The translations under genes were made by a program, and so were the position numbers. A model generated the notes under the pieces. The model worked only from the letters and a program-made list of their open reading frames with translations, searched no databases and had not been told where the DNA came from. 64,000 nucleotides of DNA from Streptomyces indicus. Lineage in GTDB: Bacteria; Actinomycetota; Actinomycetes; Streptomycetales; Streptomycetaceae. The stretch spans positions 62,001 to 126,000 of the forward strand of contig NZ_FNFF01000018.1 in assembly GCF_900100315.1 (NCBI RefSeq), in the 5' to 3' direction. Positions 39,468 to 48,193 of this stretch are shown here, piece after piece (position 1 is the first letter of the stretch; each line of letters begins with the position of its first letter).

Positions 39468-40958
39468 TCAGCCGATGACCCGCCCGAGCAGGTACACCGC
39501 GGGCGCGGCCGCCGCGAGCGGCAGGGCGACGCCCGCCGTCATGTGCACGAACCGCGACGGGTAGTCGTAGCTGGCCACCCGGAGCCCGACCAGCGCGCAG
39601 ACCCCGGCGCCGAACCCGAGCAGCGCACCGCCCGAACCGAGGCCGGTCATCGCACCGGCCGCGACACCCGCGCCGGCCGCCGCGAGCAGCGAGACCACGA
39701 CGGACCCGGCCGCCGGGAGCGGCAGCGCCCGCGCGAGGGTGGCGACCGCGACGGCGAGCGCGCCCACCGTCGCGGCGTCGGCGGACGCCCCGAGGAAGCC
39801 GGCCGCGATGATCGCGAGGGCCGCCGAGGCCACCGTGGCCATCAGTCCCTGCATCCGGTCGTCCGCGTCGGCGCGCGAGCGCAGCTGGATCACCAGCGTG
39901 AGCAGCACCCAGACGCCGAGCGTGCCGATGATCGCGGCGGGCGCGTGCTCGCGGCCGGCCGCGAGCAGCACGATGTCCGCGGTGAGCGCGCCCGCGAAGG
40001 CGAGGGCGATGCCCTGGCGCGCGGGCCACATCCCGTTCAGGCGGAACCAGCCGGCCGCGGTCAGCCCCTGGAGCGCGAGCAGTGGAACGAGCAGCGCGTA
40101 GTCGCCGAGGGCCGCGCCGCCCGCGAGCAGCAGACCGAGCGCGGCGGTGATCCCGGCGGGCTGGATGCCGGGCGCGATGATCGGCGAACGGCCCTCGGCG
40201 CGGGCGCGCTGGGCGTCGGTGATCCGCGTATTGCCGACGACGGTGGCGGGCCCGTAGGCGGGGGCGCCCTCGGGGGCCGCGGCGGGCGCCGGCTCGGCGG
40301 GCGCCTGCGCATGGACCTGCGCCTGACCCGCCTCCGGTGCGGCCGCGGCTGCCTGGGCCGCGCTGTACGCGTAGGCGTCGGCGGCGCGCTCCTCGTAGGG
40401 GTACGGGGCGGCGGCGGACTGCTGGTGCGGATAGGGGTCGGCGGCGGACTGCTGGTGCGGATAGGGGTCGGCGGCGGACTGCTGCGGGTACGGCTCCTGC
40501 GTCGCCGCCTGGTACGAGGGCTGATCGCCGTACGAGGGCTGATCCGCGTACGACTGCTGATCCCCGTACGACTGCTGCGGGTACGGCTGCTGAGCCGCGT
40601 ACGCCTGCTGGTGCCCGTACGGATCCTGGCCCGTATACGGGTCGGGTGTGGCCGGGGCCTCCGGCGGGAGCGGGCCGCCGTACGTCTGCTGCGGGGCGGC
40701 GTGACCGGGCTGCGGGCCGCCGTAGGACTGCTGCGGGGACTCCGCCGCGTGCTGGGGCGGCAGGTACGCCGTGTCCGCGGCCGCGGCGGGGGTGTGCGGG
40801 TGCGACTGGGTCTCCCAGGTGCGGCCCTGCCAGCGCTGGGTGTGCGGCCCGTCGTCCTGGCCGCCCGCGCCCGTCGGCCACTGCGGCTCGGGCTGCTGCT
40901 GCCGGTACGGGTCGTACGGGCCGGACCCGCCGTGCTCCTGACTGTGCTGGTCGCTCAT
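39468..40958 (-). CDS. Membrane protein with long Gln/Tyr/Pro-rich cytoplasmic N-terminus
   Basis: 496 residues. The first ~250 are disordered and rich in Q, Y, P, A and G, with repeats of the type Y-P-x-Q-Q-S and three DNA-level repeats encoding Q-S-A-A-x-P-Y-P-H-Q (about 40400-40490). The C-terminal half has about eight helices (LGLLLAGGAALGDYALLVPL, then many Ala/Val/Leu segments), and LFHMTAG-like loops are absent. AGGAGGGTGACC precedes the ATG. It lies 10 bp after the MoaD-like gene and is probably co-transcribed. Unknown function; the low-complexity tail could drive clustering. Confidence 0.8.
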   Translation of the reverse strand: MSDQHSQEHGGSGPYDPYRQQQPEPQWPTGAGGQDDGPHTQRWQGRTWETQSHPHTPAAAADTAYLPPQHAAESPQQSYGGPQPGHAAPQQTYGGPLPPEAPATPDPYTGQDPYGHQQAYAAQQPYPQQSYGDQQSYADQPSYGDQPSYQAATQEPYPQQSAADPYPHQQSAADPYPHQQSAAAPYPYEERAADAYAYSAAQAAAAAPEAGQAQVHAQAPAEPAPAAAPEGAPAYGPATVVGNTRITDAQRARAEGRSPIIAPGIQPAGITAALGLLLAGGAALGDYALLVPLLALQGLTAAGWFRLNGMWPARQGIALAFAGALTADIVLLAAGREHAPAAIIGTLGVWVLLTLVIQLRSRADADDRMQGLMATVASAALAIIAAGFLGASADAATVGALAVAVATLARALPLPAAGSVVVSLLAAAGAGVAAGAMTGLGSGGALLGFGAGVCALVGLRVASYDYPSRFVHMTAGVALPLAAAAPAVYLLGRVIG

Positions 40959-40968
40959 CGTGTGCGGG

Positions 40969-41223
40969 TCACCCTCCTGCGAACGGCGGGAGCACCTCGA
41001 CCGTGCCGCCCTCGGCAAGGCGTACGGTCTCATGTCCGCGGGTGCCGACGGGATCGCCGTCGATGAGGAACGAGCATCGCTGCAGGACGCGGACGAGTTC
41101 GCCGGGGTGTCGCACCCGGGCCGCGTCCAGCGCTTCGGCCAGCGTCTCGGCGTCGTAGGGCTCCTCTGCGAGGCCGGCGGCGGATTTGGCGGCGGCCCAG
41201 TACCGGATCGTGCCCTGTGCCAT
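40969..41223 (-). CDS. MoaD/ThiS family ubiquitin-like sulfur carrier
   Basis: An 84-residue beta-grasp protein ending in the Gly-Gly required for C-terminal thiocarboxylation (VEVLPPFAGG). The middle has RCSFLIDGDPVGTRGHETVR and the start IRYWAAAKSAAGLAEEPYDA, as in MoaD. GAAGGAGG precedes the ATG. It would act as the small subunit of molybdopterin synthase or as a sulfur carrier for another pathway; no MoaE gene is nearby. Confidence 0.87.
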   Translation of the reverse strand: MAQGTIRYWAAAKSAAGLAEEPYDAETLAEALDAARVRHPGELVRVLQRCSFLIDGDPVGTRGHETVRLAEGGTVEVLPPFAGG

Positions 41224-41366
41224 GTGGGCCCCTCCTTCGTGTGGTTCGCATCCATGATGCGGGGTGGGCGGGGGTGTTCGGGGCCGGGTGCGGTTCTTGT
41301 CACGGCCGGGCGTACCCGGGGAACGGGCCGGGCGGACCACCGGCCCGGTGCCGCGCAGCCCACCGG

Positions 41367-42191
41367 CTAGGAGCCGGCCGCGCGCGTGGCCCACTCCCCG
41401 ATCCGGCCCAGGAGCTCGTCCCCGGCCGCATGTTCCGCGTGCCCCATCCCGGGCTCCACCCACAGCTCCACGCCGGGAGCCGCCGAGGCCAGCATCCGGG
41501 GGTGGTCCAGCGGGAAGTACGGGTCCCGGTCCCCGTGGACCACCAGCAAGGGGGACTCGATCAGCGGGACCGACTCGACCGGCGAGCGCGGGACCGGGTC
41601 CCAGTCCTTGTGGTGGATACGGGTGCGCAGGACGTGGCGGCCCACCACCCGGCCCGTGCGCCGCGTGATCAGCCAGTGCAGGCGCCGCATCGAGGGCGTA
41701 CCGCGGTAGTACCAGCGGGCCGGGGCGCTGACGGCCACCACCGCGTCGGGGCGCGCTTCCGTGCGCCCCCTGTGCTCCGCGGCCTGGCGCAGCACCACCG
41801 AACCGCCCATCGAGAAGCCGACGGTGACCACGCGGGTGTAGCCGAGGGAGCGGGCCCACGCGACGGCCGCGGCGAGGTCGAGCACTTCGAGGTCGCCGAC
41901 CGTGGAGCGCCCGCCGGACCGGCCGTGTCCGCGGAAGGAGAAGGTGATCACGCCCGCGACCTGGGCGAAGACCCCGGCGGCCCGGCGTACGTGCGGCTTG
42001 AGGAGATCGCCCGTGAAGCCGTGCGCGACCACGAACGCCAGGCCCCCGGAGGCCTCGGCGCCCTGCACACAGGGCTCGTACGCGGCCTCGATCGCGACTC
42101 CGTCGGCCGCACGCAGCGTGGTGCGGCGCCTCCCGCGCGTGATCGGTAGCACAGAAGATCGCGCCGTTCGGCCTGCCGGAGGTGAACTCAT
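41367..42191 (-). CDS. Alpha/beta hydrolase
   Basis: About 274 residues from ATG 42191 (AAGGAG upstream). The oxyanion HG motif is VVAHGFTGDLLKP, the nucleophile elbow GFSMGGSV, the acid lies in VVHGDRDPYFP and the catalytic His in EPGMGHAEHA. FSFRGHGRSGG is typical of esterase or lysophospholipase-like members. The substrate is unknown. It is divergent from glnR. Confidence 0.87.
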   Translation of the reverse strand: MSSPPAGRTARSSVLPITRGRRRTTLRAADGVAIEAAYEPCVQGAEASGGLAFVVAHGFTGDLLKPHVRRAAGVFAQVAGVITFSFRGHGRSGGRSTVGDLEVLDLAAAVAWARSLGYTRVVTVGFSMGGSVVLRQAAEHRGRTEARPDAVVAVSAPARWYYRGTPSMRRLHWLITRRTGRVVGRHVLRTRIHHKDWDPVPRSPVESVPLIESPLLVVHGDRDPYFPLDHPRMLASAAPGVELWVEPGMGHAEHAAGDELLGRIGEWATRAAGS

Positions 42192-42370
42192 GTGGGCTAT
42201 TCTCCTTGCCAGAGGATCCGGGCAGCGCAGCCCCCGGGTCCTTTTGTGCTTTTCTGCAGGGTTCATGGGCGCGTGACCCGCGGGCAGCACCACGGGAAAG
42301 ACCGAGCGGTACCAGCAGTGCCAGCAGTGCCGTAAACGTCCTCGCAGGGACCGAGGAGGAACCAGACGTT

Positions 42371-42433
42371 ATGGGCGAGCGAACCGAGCATCACCATCTT
42401 GCGACCGAGACCGGGGCAGGAGGGCGGCGATGA
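42371..42433 (+). CDS. 20-codon leader ORF overlapping the glnR start
   Basis: ATG at 42371 with CGAGGAGGAACC upstream. It encodes MGERTEHHHLATETGAGGRR and stops in the ATGA that starts glnR, a 4-nt overlap. The peptide has three consecutive His and no Gln. Translation of it could couple or tune glnR expression. glnR also has its own AGGAGGG site inside the ORF. Confidence 0.5.
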   Translation: MGERTEHHHLATETGAGGRR

Positions 42434-43230
42434 GTTCTCTGCTGCTTCTCACCAATGCCCTCCAGCCGTCGACGGAGGTGCTGCCCGCCCTCGGACTGCT
42501 GCTCCACAACGTGCGCGTGGCCCCCGCCGAGGGCCCGGCCCTCGTCGACACCCCGGGTGCCGACGTGATCCTGATCGACGGCCGCCGCGACCTTCCGCAG
42601 GTGCGCAGCCTGTGCCAGCTGCTGCGCTCCACCGGGCCCGGCTGCCCGCTGATCCTCGTCGTGACGGAGGGCGGCCTGGCGGCCGTCACCGCGGACTGGG
42701 GCATCGACGACGTGCTGCTCGACACCGCGGGCCCGGCCGAGGTCGAGGCCCGGATCCGGCTCGCGATGGGCAAGCAGAGCCTGACCGGCGACGACTCCCC
42801 GATGGAGATCCGCAACGGCGATCTGTCGGTGGACGAGGCCACGTACAGCGCGAAGCTCAAGGGCCGCGTGCTCGACCTGACCTTCAAGGAGTTCGAGCTC
42901 CTGAAGTACCTGGCCCAGCACCCGGGCCGCGTGTTCACGCGCGCCCAGCTGCTCCAGGAGGTCTGGGGCTACGACTACTTCGGCGGTACGCGCACGGTCG
43001 ACGTCCACGTACGACGGCTGCGGGCGAAGCTCGGGCCCGAGCACGAGGCGCTGATCGGCACGGTCCGGAACGTCGGTTATCGCTTTGTTACGCCGGAGAA
43101 GGCCGACAAGGCGGAACGCCCCTCGGACCCGGCCGGCACGGCACAGGCCGCCGGGGACAAGGGGTCCGAAGGGGGCGAAAGCCCTTCCGGCGGGCGTACG
43201 GAAGCTGTCATTCGACCTGCCACCAGGTGA
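42430..43230 (+). CDS. glnR: GlnR, global nitrogen regulator (OmpR-type orphan response regulator)
   Basis: 266 residues. The N-terminus MSSLLLLTNALQPSTEVLPA and the following GLLLHNVRVAPAEGPALVDT are, as I recall, almost identical to S. coelicolor GlnR. The receiver-like domain keeps Asp50 (VILID) but has no cognate kinase gene beside it. The winged-helix DNA-binding domain is at about 135-225 (FKEFELLKYLAQHPGRVFTR, GGTRTVDVHVRRLRAKL). A Ser/Gly-rich tail follows. GlnR activates glnA, amtB and other nitrogen genes when nitrogen is scarce. The start overlaps a short leader ORF. Confidence 0.96.
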   Translation: MSSLLLLTNALQPSTEVLPALGLLLHNVRVAPAEGPALVDTPGADVILIDGRRDLPQVRSLCQLLRSTGPGCPLILVVTEGGLAAVTADWGIDDVLLDTAGPAEVEARIRLAMGKQSLTGDDSPMEIRNGDLSVDEATYSAKLKGRVLDLTFKEFELLKYLAQHPGRVFTRAQLLQEVWGYDYFGGTRTVDVHVRRLRAKLGPEHEALIGTVRNVGYRFVTPEKADKAERPSDPAGTAQAAGDKGSEGGESPSGGRTEAVIRPATR

Positions 43231-43254
43231 CTCTTCCCGCGTAGACTGCCGCGC

Positions 43255-44280
43255 GTGGCCAAGGTGACGCGGGACGATGTGGCGCGACTGGCGGGGACTT
43301 CCACCGCCGTCGTCAGCTATGTCATCAACAACGGACCCCGGCCGGTCGCCCCGGCCACGCGCGAGCGGGTACTCGCCGCCATCAAGGAGCTGGGTTACCG
43401 CCCGGACCGGGTGGCGCAGGCGATGGCGTCGCGGCGCACCGACCTCATAGGCATGATCGTGCCGGACGCGCGCCAGCCCTTCTTCGCGGAGATGGCGCAC
43501 GCGGTCGAACAGGCCGCCGCCGAGCGCGGAAAGATGGTCCTCGTCGGGAACTCCGACTACCTCGACGAGCGCGAGGTGCACTACCTGCGGGCCTTCCTCG
43601 GGATGCGGGTCTCCGGCCTGATCCTGGTCAGCCAGGGCCCGAGCGAGCACGCGGCCGCCGAGATCGAGGCGTGGGACGCCCGTCTGGTGCTGCTGCACCG
43701 CAGGCCCGAGGCGCTCGACGACGTCGCGGTCGTCACGGACGACGTGGGCGGCGCCCAGCTCGCCACCCGCCACCTCCTCGAGCACGGCCACCCGTACGTG
43801 GCCTGCCTCGGCGGCACCGAGGGCACCCCGGTCGTCGGCGACCCGGTCACCGACCACGTCGAGGGCTGGCGCCGGGCGATGCAGGAGGCGGGCATCTCCA
43901 CCGAGGGCCGCCTGTTCCAGGCCCCGTACAACCGCTACGACGCCTACCAGGTCGCCCTGTCGCTGCTCGCCGGGCCCGACCGGCCGCCGGCGCTGGTGTG
44001 CGCCACCGACGACCAGGCGATCGGCGTGCTGCGCGCGGCGCGCGAGCTGCGCATCGACGTCCCCGGCGAGCTGGCCGTCGCCGGCTTCGACGACGTCAAG
44101 GAGGCCGGCCTCACGGACCCGCCGCTGACCACGGTCGCCTCGGACCGCCCGGCGATGGCCCGCGCGGCGGTGGACCTCGTCCTCGACGACGCCCTGCGCG
44201 TGGCGGGCTCGCGGCGCGAGCGGCTGCGGCAGTTCCCGGCGCGGCTCGTCGTACGGCGGTCCTGCGGCTGCGGGTCGTAG
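43255..44280 (+). CDS. LacI family transcriptional regulator
   Basis: 341 residues from GTG 43255. The LacI HTH is at 1-58 (VTRDDVARLAGTSTAVVSYV, with the hinge helix PDRVAQAMASRRT). The periplasmic-binding-like domain follows (DLIGMIVPDARQPFFAEMAH, LATRHLLEHGH, PALVCATDDQAIGVLRAARE). The effector is probably a sugar but cannot be named. It lies 24 bp after glnR and may be partly co-transcribed. Confidence 0.93.
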   Translation: MAKVTRDDVARLAGTSTAVVSYVINNGPRPVAPATRERVLAAIKELGYRPDRVAQAMASRRTDLIGMIVPDARQPFFAEMAHAVEQAAAERGKMVLVGNSDYLDEREVHYLRAFLGMRVSGLILVSQGPSEHAAAEIEAWDARLVLLHRRPEALDDVAVVTDDVGGAQLATRHLLEHGHPYVACLGGTEGTPVVGDPVTDHVEGWRRAMQEAGISTEGRLFQAPYNRYDAYQVALSLLAGPDRPPALVCATDDQAIGVLRAARELRIDVPGELAVAGFDDVKEAGLTDPPLTTVASDRPAMARAAVDLVLDDALRVAGSRRERLRQFPARLVVRRSCGCGS

Positions 44281-44396
44281 GCGCGGCCGTCTTCAGCCGT
44301 AGGCCCGGCCGTCTTTATTTGGGGCATACGGGGTTCTGCCGGGCTTCTCAGCACGGCCTCAGGAAGCTCTCATGATCCGCGGCGAAGCTCTGAGAC

Positions 44397-45590
44397 ATGA
44401 CCGAGAGCTACCGCCAGAGCGGCAACCACCCCGAGCAGCAGCCCTCCCCGCAGCCTTCGCACGGGCAGCCCGCGTACGGGCAGTCCTCGCAGCCCTCCCC
44501 CGACACGGCGTACGGCACGCCGCCCCCGGCGTACGGCGCGTACCCGCCGCCTCCCGCCCAGCCTCCCGTGGCGCCGGTCTCCGTCTCGCCCGGCACCACC
44601 GTCTGGCCCGCGTCCGAGCCGGCCGGCGGCGGTAGCGGCGGTGACGGCGGTACTCCCGCCAACGGCAACGGCTGGGCGGCCTTCGGCCACGAGCCCGCCG
44701 CGCACCCGGCGCCCGCCCCGAGGAAGCGCGCCCGCGGCCCGGTGGCCGTGCTCGCCGCCGTCGCCCTGGTCGCCGCGGCCGTCGGCGGCGGCACCGCGTA
44801 CGCCGCCCAGGAACTCTTCGGCAACGACACCACAGCGACCACCGGCATCAACGGCACGAACGCATCCGCCGGCAGCAAGGGCACCGTCGCCGGTGTGGCC
44901 AACGCGGTCAGCGACAGCATCGTCGAGATCAAGGCGAACACCGGCAGCGGTACGTCCACCGGCTCGGGCGTGATCATCACCTCCGACGGCGAGATCATCA
45001 CCAACAACCACGTGATCGCGGGCGCGAGCCAGGTCCAGGTGCAGACGAACGACGGCAAGACCTACACGGCCGAGGTCGTCGGCACCGACAGCAAGAAGGA
45101 CCTCGCGCTCCTGAAGCTGAAGGACGCCTCCGGTCTCAAGGCCGCCACGCTCGGCGACTCCGACAAGGTCGGCGTCGGCGACCAGGTCGTCGCGATCGGC
45201 TCCCCCGAGGGCCTGACCGGCACGGTCACCAGCGGCATCATCTCCGCGCTCGACCGCGACGTGACCGTCTCCACCGACGAGCGGCAGGCGCCGGGGCAGC
45301 AGGGCGACGGGCAGTGGCCCTTCGAGTTCGGCGGACAGCAGTTCAACGGCGACACCGGCTCGGACACGACCACGTACAAGGCCCTGCAGACCGACGCCTC
45401 GCTCAACCCGGGCAACTCCGGCGGCGCCCTGATCGACATGAACGGCGAGATCATCGGCATCAACTCCGCGATGTACTCCCCGAGTTCCTCGGCCGGGTCG
45501 AACTCCGGCAGCGTGGGCCTGGGCTTCGCCATCCCGATCAACGACGTCAAGGACGACCTGGCGAAGCTGCGCGGCGGCTCGATGACCTGA
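44397..45590 (+). CDS. Membrane-anchored trypsin-like serine protease (HtrA/DegP type, no PDZ domain)
   Basis: 397 residues. A Gln/Pro/Tyr-rich cytoplasmic leader (~1-118) precedes one helix near 120-140. The S1C protease domain has catalytic His205 (TNNHVI), Asp235 (KKDLALLKL) and Ser341 (GNSGGAL). Most HtrA proteins then carry a PDZ domain, but this protein ends about 56 residues after the Ser (KDDLAKLRGGSMT), so the regulatory domain is missing. It acts outside the membrane, probably in protein quality control. A two-component system follows. Confidence 0.92.
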   Translation: MTESYRQSGNHPEQQPSPQPSHGQPAYGQSSQPSPDTAYGTPPPAYGAYPPPPAQPPVAPVSVSPGTTVWPASEPAGGGSGGDGGTPANGNGWAAFGHEPAAHPAPAPRKRARGPVAVLAAVALVAAAVGGGTAYAAQELFGNDTTATTGINGTNASAGSKGTVAGVANAVSDSIVEIKANTGSGTSTGSGVIITSDGEIITNNHVIAGASQVQVQTNDGKTYTAEVVGTDSKKDLALLKLKDASGLKAATLGDSDKVGVGDQVVAIGSPEGLTGTVTSGIISALDRDVTVSTDERQAPGQQGDGQWPFEFGGQQFNGDTGSDTTTYKALQTDASLNPGNSGGALIDMNGEIIGINSAMYSPSSSAGSNSGSVGLGFAIPINDVKDDLAKLRGGSMT

Positions 45591-45618
45591 CCCCGCCGCC
45601 CCGGCACCGCACCCCTCG

Positions 45619-45639
45619 CCGTGACGGCGCACGTCACGG
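45619..45639. terminator. Inverted repeat after the protease gene
   Basis: CCGTGACG-GCGCA-CGTCACGG, a perfect 8-bp stem 28 bp past the protease stop. It could terminate that transcript, or, being 24 bp before the next small ORF, serve as an operator. Confidence 0.5.
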
Positions 45640-45662
45640 CGCCCACCGCGAGGGAGGACCCC

Positions 45663-45899
45663 ATGTCCCTGCCCACCGTGACCGTGACCGTGAACCGCAT
45701 CCGCCACACGCTCGCCGAAGCCCTCGGCTGGGGCCGCCCCTCGGGCGTGGCAGGACCGCTCGCCCTGGCCGGCGCGCTGCACCCGCCGGCCGACGGCCGG
45801 GACCCCGGGCAGCGGGCCCCCGAAGTGGCCGCCGAACCGGCCACGGCCGCCCGCCGCGGCCGAGCCCGCCGCACGAGCGCGCACACCGTGCGAGGCTGA
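45663..45899 (+). CDS. Small basic hypothetical protein between protease and response regulator
   Basis: 78 residues with GAGGGAGGA before the ATG. The start is MSLPTVTVTVNRIRHTLAEA, the middle is Pro/Ala/Gly-rich, and the end is basic (ARRGRARRTS). Third codon positions are nearly all G or C in this frame, which supports translation. No domain is recognised. It lies 58 bp before the response regulator and may be the first gene of that operon. Confidence 0.55.
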   Translation: MSLPTVTVTVNRIRHTLAEALGWGRPSGVAGPLALAGALHPPADGRDPGQRAPEVAAEPATAARRGRARRTSAHTVRG

Positions 45900-45957
45900 G
45901 AGCGGCACCGGCCGCCGAGCCTCCCATCAGCCCTGACCAACGAGGACACGAAGACCG

Positions 45958-46686
45958 ATGAGTCCCGCCGAAGGCGAACAGCAGCGCATCCTGATCGTCG
46001 ACGACGAACCCGCCGTGCGCGAGGCGCTCCAGCGCAGCCTCGCGTTCGAGGGATACGCCACCGAGGTGGCCGCCGACGGGGCCGAGGCCCTGGAGAAGGC
46101 GGCCGCCTGCGCCCCCGACCTCGTGGTCCTCGACATCCAGATGCCCCGCATGGACGGCCTGACGGCCGCGCGCCGCCTGCGCGCGTCCGGCGCGACGACG
46201 CCGATCCTGATGCTCACGGCCCGCGACACGGTGGGCGACCGGGTCACGGGCCTCGACGCGGGCGCGGACGACTACCTGGTCAAGCCCTTCGAACTGGACG
46301 AACTCTTCGCCCGGATCCGCGCGTTGCTGCGCCGCAGCTCGTACGCGGCCGCCGTGGCGGCGGACCAGGTCGACGACGACGTGCTGTCGTTCGCGGACCT
46401 GCGGATGAACCTCGCGACGCGGGAGGTCGTACGGGGGTCGCGCGCCGTGGAGCTCACGCGCACGGAGTTCACACTCCTGGAGATGTTTCTGGCCCACCCG
46501 CGCCAGGTGCTCACGCGCGAGCAGATCCTGAAGTCGGTCTGGGGCTTCGACTTCGAGCCCTCCTCCAACTCCCTGGACGTCTACGTCATGTACCTCCGAA
46601 GGAAGACGGAGGCGGGGGGTGAGCCGCGGCTGGTTCATACGGTGCGGGGTGTGGGGTATGTGTTGCGGTCGGGTGGGGCGGAGTGA
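45958..46686 (+). CDS. Two-component response regulator (OmpR/MprA-like)
   Basis: 242 residues. The receiver has the acidic pair D15/D16 (ILIVDDEPAV), phospho-acceptor Asp59 (LVVLDIQMPRMDG), Thr in MLTARD and Lys in LVKPFELDEL. The winged-helix effector follows (LTRTEFTLLEMFLAHPRQVL, SNSLDVYVMYLRRKTE). The kinase gene overlaps its stop by 4 nt. Because an HtrA-type protease lies just upstream, the pair may sense envelope stress, as MprAB does in mycobacteria; that is inference. Confidence 0.94.
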   Translation: MSPAEGEQQRILIVDDEPAVREALQRSLAFEGYATEVAADGAEALEKAAACAPDLVVLDIQMPRMDGLTAARRLRASGATTPILMLTARDTVGDRVTGLDAGADDYLVKPFELDELFARIRALLRRSSYAAAVAADQVDDDVLSFADLRMNLATREVVRGSRAVELTRTEFTLLEMFLAHPRQVLTREQILKSVWGFDFEPSSNSLDVYVMYLRRKTEAGGEPRLVHTVRGVGYVLRSGGAE

Positions 46687-48110
46687 ACGCTCTGGTCGAG
46701 CGCGCCCGGCGGCTGCCCCTGCGGTCGCGGATCGCGATCCTCGTCTCCGCCGCGGTGGCGTTCGCGGTGACCGCCTGCGCGGTGGTCTGCTGGCTCTTCG
46801 TACGCGACGCGCTGGTGGACTCGCTCGACGACGCCCTCCAGAACAACCGCATGACGCCCCGCGAGGCGGCCGGGCTTGTCACGCCGGACGGACAGTGCCT
46901 GAAGGCCCGGGTCATCGGCGGACCCGATCTGTTCGACCAGACAATCCAGCTGGTGGACTCCCAGGGCGGCAGCTGTGTCGTCTTCGGGCAGCACGCCGTC
47001 GCGGTGAACGACTCGGACGTGGCCGTCGCCAAGGGTGAGTCGAGCGGCATTCTGCACAACGTCAAGGCGGACAACGGCGTCGAGTACCGGGCGTACACCT
47101 ACCCCATCCAGGGCTACTCGGGCGCCATCACCGTGGCACGCCCGCTCAGCGAGGCCACGGACGCCCTCAGCAAGCTCACGCTGGTCCTCACCGTGGTGGC
47201 CGCAGTGGGCGTCCTCGGCGCCGGAGCCGCCGGCATGTGGGTCGCCCGCACCGGACTCCGCCCCGTGGACCAACTCACCGACACCGTCGAACACGTAGCC
47301 CGCACCGAAGACCTCACCGTCCGCATCCCCGCCGAGGGCGACGACGAGATCGCGCGGCTCTCGCGGTCCTTCAACGCCATGACCGCCGCCCTGGAGTCCT
47401 CGCAGGAGCGCCAGGCGCAGCTCATCGCCGATGCGGGGCACGAGCTGCGGACGCCGCTGACCTCCCTCCGTACGAACATCGAACTGCTCGCCCGCAGCGA
47501 GGAGACGGGCCGGGCGATCCCGCCCGAGGACCGCAAGGCGCTGCTCGCCAGCGTCAAGGCGCAGATGACCGAACTCGCCGCGCTGATCGGCGACTTGCAG
47601 GAGCTGTCGCGGCCCGATTCCACGCAGGCCGCGAAGGTCGAGGTCGTCGGGTTCCACCAGGTCGCGCAGACCGCGGTCGACCGGGCCCGGCTGCGCGGCC
47701 CGGAGCTGACGATCAGCGCGGAGCTCGCCCCCTGGTACGTGCGCGCCGATGCCGCGGCCCTGGAGCGGGCGCTGGTCAACGTGCTCGACAACGCCGTGAA
47801 GTTCAGCCCGCCCGGCGGCACCGTCGAGGTCACCCTCGACCGCGGCACCCTCCGCGTGCGCGACCACGGCCCCGGCGTACCGGCCGACGAACTCCCGTAT
47901 GTCTTCGACCGGTTCTGGCGCTCACCGAGTGCCCGCCAGCTGCCCGGCTCGGGCCTGGGCCTGTCGATCGTGGCGCGCACGGTGCAGCAGAGCGGCGGCT
48001 CGGTCGCCCTGGAGGCGGCCGAGGGCGGCGGCACGGTGGCCGTGGTGAAGCTGCCCGGCGCACCGACGCCTCCACCCGGTACGCAGGGGCCCGACAGCGG
48101 GTCGATTTAA
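46683..48110 (+). CDS. Two-component sensor histidine kinase
   Basis: 475 residues from a GTG overlapping the regulator stop (GTGA). TM1 is near 17-40, an extracytoplasmic sensor of about 115 residues follows with two Cys (GQCLKA, GSCVVF), and TM2 is near 160-185. A HAMP domain comes next, then the H-box with His253 (DAGHELRTPL), the N-box LDNAVKFSPPGG and the G-boxes in GVPADELPYVFDRFW and GSGLGLSIVARTV. It pairs with 45958-46686. The paired Cys in the sensor could form a redox-sensitive disulfide. Confidence 0.94.
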   Translation: MNALVERARRLPLRSRIAILVSAAVAFAVTACAVVCWLFVRDALVDSLDDALQNNRMTPREAAGLVTPDGQCLKARVIGGPDLFDQTIQLVDSQGGSCVVFGQHAVAVNDSDVAVAKGESSGILHNVKADNGVEYRAYTYPIQGYSGAITVARPLSEATDALSKLTLVLTVVAAVGVLGAGAAGMWVARTGLRPVDQLTDTVEHVARTEDLTVRIPAEGDDEIARLSRSFNAMTAALESSQERQAQLIADAGHELRTPLTSLRTNIELLARSEETGRAIPPEDRKALLASVKAQMTELAALIGDLQELSRPDSTQAAKVEVVGFHQVAQTAVDRARLRGPELTISAELAPWYVRADAAALERALVNVLDNAVKFSPPGGTVEVTLDRGTLRVRDHGPGVPADELPYVFDRFWRSPSARQLPGSGLGLSIVARTVQQSGGSVALEAAEGGGTVAVVKLPGAPTPPPGTQGPDSGSI

Positions 48111-48149
48111 ACAAGCGTCTTGTACGGGCGTATTAAACGTGCGTATAGT
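48111..48149 (+). promoter_or_regulatory. Promoter and inverted repeat of the alpha/beta hydrolase gene
   Basis: ACAAG-CGT-CTTGT (48111-48123) overlaps the -35 TTGTAC (48120-48125). TATAGT (48144-48149) is the -10 at 18-bp spacing. TTAAAC occurs twice (48106 and about 48133). The size and A/T-rich half-sites suit a TetR-type repressor encoded elsewhere. Confidence 0.62.
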
Positions 48150-48193
48150 TCCTGGTGTCGCGCCAACCGGCCACCGCCCCAAGGAGCTTCGCC

